This document shows, one piece after another, positions 58,507 to 64,000 of a DNA stretch of 64,000 nt. A program made the translations under genes and the position numbers. This DNA is from Alteromonas sp. V450 (GTDB lineage Bacteria > Pseudomonadota > Gammaproteobacteria > Enterobacterales > Alteromonadaceae): positions 4,030,001 to 4,094,000 of the forward strand of contig NZ_MODU01000004.1 of the NCBI RefSeq assembly GCF_001885075.1. Reading direction: 5' to 3'. Under the pieces are notes generated by a model that did not search any database, had not been told where the DNA came from, and saw only the letters and a program-made list of their open reading frames with translations. The stretch's first letter is position 1; each line of letters starts with the position of its first letter.

Positions 58507-58881
58507 TCAGTGCAAAATATTTGGTTTTGCTAATCGAAACGCGTGAATAGGAACACGAATTCGTTCGCCGCTCTCAAGCTCCATTTCGTAATAGCCTTCC
58601 ATACTACCGACAGGCGTATCTAAAACCGCGCCACTGGTATACTCAAATTGTTCACCAGCTTTCAATATTGGTTGCTTACCTACAACACCGGCACCAGATA
58701 CCTCTGATGTTTTGCCATTCGCATCAGTGATCCTCCAATACCGGTTCATCAGCTGCACGGTTTGTTCGCTGTTATTAACTATTTCAATGTGATAAGCAAA
58801 AGCAAACTGCTTAGAATCTGAAGGAAGATGGTCAGGAAGGTGACGGGTTTTCACTCGTACCTTAATATCAAGTTCATCCAT
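58507..58881 (-). CDS. apaG: ApaG protein
   Basis: A 124-residue single-domain protein with an immunoglobulin-like beta fold. FAFAYHIEIVNNSEQTVQLMNRYWRITDANG and GVVGKQPILKAGEQFEYTSG are typical ApaG sequence. The biochemical role is unsettled. It sits between rsmA and apaH as in other gammaproteobacteria and is probably translated from the same mRNA. Confidence 0.94.
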   Translation of the reverse strand: MDELDIKVRVKTRHLPDHLPSDSKQFAFAYHIEIVNNSEQTVQLMNRYWRITDANGKTSEVSGAGVVGKQPILKAGEQFEYTSGAVLDTPVGSMEGYYEMELESGERIRVPIHAFRLAKPNILH

Positions 58882-58887
58882 AGTGCC

Positions 58888-59715
58888 TTACTGCTCTTGT
58901 TGACTTTCTTTGGCAGTCACTGCATTTGCCAACGTAGCAAAATCGTTCAACGACAACACTTCTGCGCGACACGTTGGGTCGATGCCCAAAGCGGTGATCT
59001 CTGACTCTGTTAACGCATCTTTGAGAGAGTTACGAATGGTTTTACGTCGCTGATTGAAAGCCTGTGCACAAACGCGCTCTAACGTGTTCACTGATTCAAC
59101 GTCAACAGGAGGAGCTTGGTGTGGTACCAATCTAACCACAGCAGAGTCTACCTTAGGAGCGGGTTTGAATGCGCCAGGAGGCACATTTAATACAGGGATC
59201 ACGTGGCAATAATACTGAGCCATAACAGATAATCGACCGTAGTTTTTCGAACCAGGCCCAGCGGCAAGGCGATTAACCACTTCCTTTTGAAGCATGAAAT
59301 GCATGTCTTCAATACTCGAAGCATGGTCGAACAAATGGAACATGAGTGGCGTTGAAATATTGTATGGCAGGTTACCAAATACCCGAAGTTTCTGCTCTGG
59401 GAACGGCATATCTTTGCGCAAAGCACCAAAATCCATTGTCATTGCGTCTTGCTCTATTACGGTGAGCTTGCCACCGTTAAAAGGGTGGTGACGTAATCGT
59501 TTAGCAAGGTCACGGTCTAGTTCTATAACCGTGAGTGCGTCTACATCCTCACAAACGGGATCGGTTAATGCACCAAGCCCAGGACCTATTTCCACTAAAT
59601 TCTGTTGGTTTTGCGGCGATATAGCTGCAACGATTTTTCCAATCACATACTCGTCATGCAAGAAGTTTTGTCCAAATCGTTTTCTGGCCGTGTGGCCTAA
59701 GTGTGTTTTACTCAT
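58888..59715 (-). CDS. rsmA: 16S rRNA dimethyladenosine transferase RsmA (KsgA)
   Basis: A 275-residue methyltransferase that dimethylates A1518 and A1519 of 16S rRNA. Motifs: [19 protein letters not shown] at the N-terminus, [13 protein letters not shown] (SAM-binding motif I), [17 protein letters not shown] (catalytic NLPY) and [14 protein letters not shown] at the C-terminal domain. Its start overlaps the pdxA stop by 4 bp, so the two are translationally coupled. Confidence 0.96.
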   Translation of the reverse strand: MSKTHLGHTARKRFGQNFLHDEYVIGKIVAAISPQNQQNLVEIGPGLGALTDPVCEDVDALTVIELDRDLAKRLRHHPFNGGKLTVIEQDAMTMDFGALRKDMPFPEQKLRVFGNLPYNISTPLMFHLFDHASSIEDMHFMLQKEVVNRLAAGPGSKNYGRLSVMAQYYCHVIPVLNVPPGAFKPAPKVDSAVVRLVPHQAPPVDVESVNTLERVCAQAFNQRRKTIRNSLKDALTESEITALGIDPTCRAEVLSLNDFATLANAVTAKESQQEQ

Positions 59716-60698
59716 TGTTGATGATGTGCAAGCTCAATGGCTTTTTCCAATGCTTTTCTGAAACTACCTGCATCTGCTTCACCTGTCCCTGCTAAGTCTA
59801 ATGCAGTACCGTGGTCCACCGAGGTACGAATAAAAGGTAAGCCTAACGTAATATTCACTGATGCCCCAAAACCTTTATATTTTAACACAGGTAAGCCTTG
59901 ATCGTGGTACATCGCAAGAACAACATCGGCTTTTTCAAGGTATTTTGGTTGAAATATTGTATCGGCAGGCAATGGACCCGTAATATTCAATCCTTCCTGC
60001 CTAAGTTCTTCAAGGGCAGGTATGATAGTTTGAATTTCTTCCGTGCCAATATGCCCATCTTCGCCGGCATGTGGATTCAAACCGCACACGTAGATACTCG
60101 GCGATTTTATTCCAAATTTTAACTTTAAATCGGTATTGATAATGTGGATGACTTTATGCAGTCGCTCTCGCGTTATGGCTTTGGCGACATACTCTAGTGG
60201 GATGTGTGTCGTAGCTAACGCCACGTTTAGCCCTTCGGTTGCAAGTAGCATGACCACATCGATGGTATTTGACTGATACGCAAAAAATTCAGTGTGTCCG
60301 CTAAAAGATACGCCTGCTTTATTAATGATGCCTTTGTGAACTGGTCCTGTTACTACCGCGTCAAAGTCACCGTTAATATTAGCTTGGCATGCTTCGCGTA
60401 GGGTTTCTACTACATACAGACCATTTTCGCTGTCTAGGGTGCCTGGACTCACGCTTGCAGCTTTGTCTATCTGACAGATAAACAGTGAACCCGCTGGCTG
60501 AATGTGCGAGGTTTCCGCGTCGTAATCAATAAGCTTGAGAGGCAAGTTAAGCATTGCCGCTCTCGTTTCAAGCATTTCTCTGTCGGCAAAAACAACCAGT
60601 TGCGCATGCCATGATTCCTGGGCCAGTTTTATAATTAAATCTGGCCCAATACCCGCCGGCTCACCCGGCGTAATTGCTATTTTAATAGGTGTATTCAT
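59712..60698 (-). CDS. pdxA: 4-hydroxythreonine-4-phosphate dehydrogenase PdxA
   Basis: A 328-residue NAD-dependent enzyme of pyridoxal phosphate synthesis. [16 protein letters not shown] near the N-terminus, [30 protein letters not shown] and [15 protein letters not shown] carry the metal-binding histidines. Located between surA and rsmA, the E. coli order, with 14 bp to surA. Confidence 0.96.
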   Translation of the reverse strand: MNTPIKIAITPGEPAGIGPDLIIKLAQESWHAQLVVFADREMLETRAAMLNLPLKLIDYDAETSHIQPAGSLFICQIDKAASVSPGTLDSENGLYVVETLREACQANINGDFDAVVTGPVHKGIINKAGVSFSGHTEFFAYQSNTIDVVMLLATEGLNVALATTHIPLEYVAKAITRERLHKVIHIINTDLKLKFGIKSPSIYVCGLNPHAGEDGHIGTEEIQTIIPALEELRQEGLNITGPLPADTIFQPKYLEKADVVLAMYHDQGLPVLKYKGFGASVNITLGLPFIRTSVDHGTALDLAGTGEADAGSFRKALEKAIELAHHQQ

Positions 60699-60712
60699 GT
60701 AAGCGTAAAAGG

Positions 60713-61996
60713 TTATGAATCGAGAACTTCAATATAAGCTGCGTCACGCATTTCTCGCAGCCAATTTTCAGTCTCTTCGGAAAACTTTCTGTTAAAGATC
60801 AGCTGTGATGCTTTTTCTTCTTTGCGTTTTTCTGTTGCGTCATCAATACGGCGATCTAATAACTGAATAAGGTGCCATCCGTGAACAGAGCGTACAGGTT
60901 CGCTATACTCGCCAGGCTGTAATTTTGCCAATGCTTCTTTAAACGCCGGTACATAGTTGCTTGGATCTGTCCAACCAAGTTCGCCACCTTTTAGTGCAGA
61001 GCCAGGGTCTTCAGAATGGGCCTTTGCAAGCTCAGCAAAGTCAGCATCGCCATTAATGACGTCTTGTTTAAAGTCTTCTAACATTTTTTTCGCTTTATCA
61101 TCGCTAAGAATAATTGAAGGCTTAACAAGGATATGTCTCGAGTTCACTTCTTCTACTTTTACCTTTTCGATACCGCGGGTGTCGAGAACTTTCAATATGT
61201 GGAATCCAGCACCACTTCTAATTGGACCTACCAGGGTATCTTGGTCCTTATTCTGTACAGCCTCGGCAAATAAGGTTGGCATGGCATTGATATTTAGCCA
61301 CCCCATGTCTCCGCCTTCTAGGGCTTCGTTACCCGAAGATGAGGCGATCGCTATTTTCGCAAAGTCAGACCCAGACTCTAGTAGCGCGATAACTTTGTCA
61401 GCGCGCTCGCGCGCTGCGGTAATATCTTCATCTGTAGGCTCAGGTGGGAAACCAATCAGAATATGGCCTAGGCGATATTCAGCTTGTTCGGCGCCTTGTT
61501 GCTCCATTAATTCGATAAGCGTATCTATTTCTTGCTGTGTGATGTAAATGCGGCGACGTACGTTAGCGCGACGCACTTCACTCATGATGATCTCTTCGCG
61601 CACTTGTTCGCGATAATCGTCATACGCTACGCCATCAGCAGCAAGCTGCGCACGAAGCTGCTCCATAGTGGCGTTTTGATTAGCCGCGATATTGCCAATT
61701 GTTTGTTCGAGTTGCGGGTCGCTGATGCGGATACCCATACGCTCTGCCATCTGAAGCTGTAAGCTTTTTGTAATGAGTCGTTCAATGGCCTGAGTACGCA
61801 GGGCACGATCAGAAGGCAATTGTTGATTATTAGCTTCTGCATTGCGTCTTACTTCTTGTACAAGCGCATCAATTTCGCTTTCAAGCACGACGCCTTGATC
61901 GACAATTACCGCAACGCGGTCAAGCATTACTTGTTGCGCAAAACTGCTAAAGGAAAGCAGGGCTCCCAATGTCAATGCACGGATAATGAACTTCAT
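60713..61996 (-). CDS. surA: Periplasmic chaperone and peptidyl-prolyl isomerase SurA
   Basis: A 427-residue chaperone for outer-membrane protein folding. Signal peptide [22 protein letters not shown], SurA N-terminal domain (about 22-165), and two parvulin domains, with [14 protein letters not shown] and [14 protein letters not shown] at their starts. I chose ATG 61996, which gives a clean signal peptide; an upstream start at 62026 would add 10 residues. It lies 61 bp behind lptD, whose product it helps fold. Confidence 0.95.
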   Translation of the reverse strand: MKFIIRALTLGALLSFSSFAQQVMLDRVAVIVDQGVVLESEIDALVQEVRRNAEANNQQLPSDRALRTQAIERLITKSLQLQMAERMGIRISDPQLEQTIGNIAANQNATMEQLRAQLAADGVAYDDYREQVREEIIMSEVRRANVRRRIYITQQEIDTLIELMEQQGAEQAEYRLGHILIGFPPEPTDEDITAARERADKVIALLESGSDFAKIAIASSSGNEALEGGDMGWLNINAMPTLFAEAVQNKDQDTLVGPIRSGAGFHILKVLDTRGIEKVKVEEVNSRHILVKPSIILSDDKAKKMLEDFKQDVINGDADFAELAKAHSEDPGSALKGGELGWTDPSNYVPAFKEALAKLQPGEYSEPVRSVHGWHLIQLLDRRIDDATEKRKEEKASQLIFNRKFSEETENWLREMRDAAYIEVLDS

Positions 61997-62057
61997 ACAC
62001 ACTCTTTTATTTTTGGTTAAATGCACTTACTTGCGCTATTGCGCACGTTACTGCGGG

Positions 62058-64000
62058 TTAATTTAAACTGTAAGGCTGTCGATAGCCAAACATTCCGTCT
62101 TGCAGCATATTTCTTCTAGCGCCAGACGAACCAATACCTTTAAAGATAAATTGCAGTGAAATACCAGAATCGAAGTCGTCAGTATTCTGTAATCCACCCT
62201 CATTATAGCGATTATTTAGGCTGCGCTGAGCAACTAGCCTTATAGCCCAACAACAAGATTCATATTGAATGCCTGTATAGGTCTCTACGCTTCGGTCTCG
62301 CTCAAGATCGCGGTAAGTTCTTCCAACCCAATGCCAGTTTTCAGACAATGGCCAGCTTGCCGACAAACCAATTTGATCTATCGTCTCACCACTTAAATCA
62401 CGAACGTAACGATGATTTAGTTGAACAAACCGGGAGTCGTCTTTTCGATATTCCACACCCACGCTGCTTAAGTCGACTTTGTCGGTTTCAGTTGTAACTT
62501 GAACGTCGGTGTGTAAAAACCACCTGTCGTTCAAACGCCAGTCAACCTCGGCCGCTAACGCTGAACGATCTTGATTTTTCGTTGCTGCAATAACTTTATT
62601 ATCTTCAAGATAGAATATCTGACCTACGCTAAGAACGAATTGTTCCCGATTGTTTTTATCAAGCGTGCGCGTTGTTACACCCAACGTGATTTGGTTATTG
62701 TCGCTGATTCGGTCTAAACCTGTGAACTCTTGACCTCTGAACAGGCCTTCAACGTCTGTTAACAAAGGGGTTGAATCGTAGAATCCGATTGCGGTCTGGT
62801 CTTCGTACGACGTGTAAAGATACTGCACTTTGGGTTCAAGAGTCATTGACATATCGTTACTGAAAAACGAGGTTTCTCTTTCGAAATAAAGCGCACCATA
62901 CAGTCTTGCTTGACCTAGCGTTCTATCCACACTCTCGTCTAAATTAGTGCCTTCGACATTATCTTGTTGATAAACAGTTTGAAATAACGTTGTTTCAGCA
63001 ACGAATTCTCCCCAGGCGGCGCGCACAGGTAATGATACCGTCGGTGCTATGTGATAGCGCGTTGCCGTGGGTGCAGTACTTGAATTGTTATCAAAATGCG
63101 CAATTTCAGACTCAAGATCAAACTCTACATAGTCACCTAAAGACGTTGTGTATCGCATCTTTAACTCTGGGAGCGCGCGATAGCTATCTGCTGTGTCGCC
63201 CAGTACTTCAAAGTCTTTTATCTGCATGTTGACAGACAAATTCTGAGAGTAATAACTTAAGCCAATACTTCTATACAAGTGGGTGTCGGCGCGGCTGTAA
63301 TAATCAGAGCCCAAATCTAACAGATAGTTGTTGTCGCTTAGGCCATTAAAGTCGACATTGAGTAACCAATCCTCGGCGATGACTCCCTGATGTTCAAGCC
63401 GGTAAAAGTAACGGTCTGGGTTTCCGGAAATATCCGAATCGCTTGGCAAATATTCTACGTAGGCTTTGCCTTGACTGTTATCTGTTAAGTAACGAAATTC
63501 AGTATTTAATTGAACCCCTCGACGTGTCATTACTCTTGGCGATATTGTCATGTCGTAGTTTGGCGCGATGTTCCAGTAAAATGGCTGAGTGTAATCCACT
63601 CCCGTTCGGCTTGAACTCGTTAGCTCAGGAAACAAAAGGCCGGTTTGACGTTCATTACTAACAGGAAATGCAAAATACGGCAGATAAAAAACCGGCACGT
63701 CAGCAATATAGAAACGGGTGTGTTTGGCTTGCCCCCACACGGTACCCTTTTCAAGGCTTATTTCACTTGCACGTAGCAACCAATCTTCCTCTCCATCTGG
63801 ACAGGTTGTGAAGCTCACATCTTTTAAAACGATGCCTGTATCTGTATCAAGCAGAATATCTTGAGCTGCACCTTGACCAACAAATCCCGTCAGCTGATAA
63901 CGGGTGTTTTTCATTTCCAATCGTTCTTCTTCAGAGCGCAGTGAAACGGAGTCGCTTTCTACTTTTAGTTGGGCGTCTTGGTAAGTCACATCGCCCTTTG
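62058..64000 (-). CDS. lptD: LPS-assembly protein LptD (5' end beyond the window)
   Basis: The frame is open to the window end (KGDVTYQDAQLKVESDSVSL is the OstA/LptA-like N-terminal domain), so the beginning of the gene is missing. About 646 residues are present: the rest of the jellyroll domain, then the beta barrel with YLPYFAFPVSNERQTGLLFP and the LptD barrel segments ending near FGYRQPYSLN. Conserved cysteines for the disulfides include FTTCPDGE and YESCCWAIRLV. It inserts LPS into the outer leaflet of the outer membrane with LptE. It leads the surA-pdxA-rsmA-apaG-apaH cluster. Confidence 0.95.
   Translation of the reverse strand, partial: KGDVTYQDAQLKVESDSVSLRSEEERLEMKNTRYQLTGFVGQGAAQDILLDTDTGIVLKDVSFTTCPDGEEDWLLRASEISLEKGTVWGQAKHTRFYIADVPVFYLPYFAFPVSNERQTGLLFPELTSSSRTGVDYTQPFYWNIAPNYDMTISPRVMTRRGVQLNTEFRYLTDNSQGKAYVEYLPSDSDISGNPDRYFYRLEHQGVIAEDWLLNVDFNGLSDNNYLLDLGSDYYSRADTHLYRSIGLSYYSQNLSVNMQIKDFEVLGDTADSYRALPELKMRYTTSLGDYVEFDLESEIAHFDNNSSTAPTATRYHIAPTVSLPVRAAWGEFVAETTLFQTVYQQDNVEGTNLDESVDRTLGQARLYGALYFERETSFFSNDMSMTLEPKVQYLYTSYEDQTAIGFYDSTPLLTDVEGLFRGQEFTGLDRISDNNQITLGVTTRTLDKNNREQFVLSVGQIFYLEDNKVIAATKNQDRSALAAEVDWRLNDRWFLHTDVQVTTETDKVDLSSVGVEYRKDDSRFVQLNHRYVRDLSGETIDQIGLSASWPLSENWHWVGRTYRDLERDRSVETYTGIQYESCCWAIRLVAQRSLNNRYNEGGLQNTDDFDSGISLQFIFKGIGSSGARRNMLQDGMFGYRQPYSLN

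Overview
The window looks like chromosomal DNA of a marine gammaproteobacterium of the Alteromonas type. It has a conserved housekeeping backbone (tsaD-plsY-folB-folK-uppP; lptD-surA-pdxA-rsmA-apaG-apaH; rdgC, phoBR, acnB, lysC), large TonB-dependent surface proteins, a TtpC-type TonB system and many signalling proteins. No rRNA, tRNA, insertion sequence, prophage or CRISPR array was seen. The genus is inferred from gene content and protein flavour only.

Layout. 1-4.7 kb: end of tsaD, a nucleotide pyrophosphatase/phosphodiesterase, plsY, the folB-folK-uppP operon and a HIT protein. 4.7-11 kb: an M49-like lipoprotein peptidase, an HDOD protein, a BenE transporter divergent from its probable XRE-cupin regulator (two dyad operators between them), and rdgC. 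11-22 kb: a membrane histidine kinase, then phoB-phoR-pstS, then a tandemly duplicated surface lipoprotein and a TonB-dependent receptor. 22-33.4 kb: an accessory-looking block with an ECF-type sigma factor, a small coupled protein, a membrane Ser/Thr kinase, a large membrane protein, a truncated copy of the kinase gene, a two-helix membrane protein, a cadherin-like lipoprotein and a subtilisin-like protease. 33.7-38.8 kb: a six-gene DUF3450/TtpC/ExbB/ExbD/TonB/TPR operon. 38.9-44.5 kb: a FIST, hybrid kinase, HD-GYP signalling operon. 44.6-57.4 kb: fadD, a PQQ-type sugar dehydrogenase, a long acnB, a GlyGly-tailed cyclophilin, lysC, a SOUL protein and a chemoreceptor. 57.7-64 kb: the lptD-surA-pdxA-rsmA-apaG-apaH cluster on the minus strand, with lptD cut by the window end.

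The most interesting system is the 22-33 kb block. Four of its transcription units (sigma operon, 618-aa membrane protein, 292-aa protein, lipoprotein-protease pair) are preceded by the same two-part element, TTACGGT-N15-CGTG, with identical spacing. In three of the four the CGTG lies exactly 65 nt before the start codon. I infer that this is the promoter read by the ECF factor encoded there, so the block would be a self-regulated regulon controlled by a sigma factor and a transmembrane kinase. The family precedent is the sigma/kinase pair EcfP/PknT of Vibrio parahaemolyticus. The same block carries a 281-bp near-identical duplication of the kinase promoter region and first 67 codons, fused to the last codons of the gene at a 9-bp microhomology. 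It could encode a 76-residue kinase fragment.

A second theme is phosphate. Pho-box-like sequences with correct 11-bp periodicity precede phoB, the lipoprotein/receptor pair and the DUF3450-TonB operon. This suggests that PhoB controls both an outer-membrane uptake receptor and the TonB complex that could energise it, with the ECF block lying between them.
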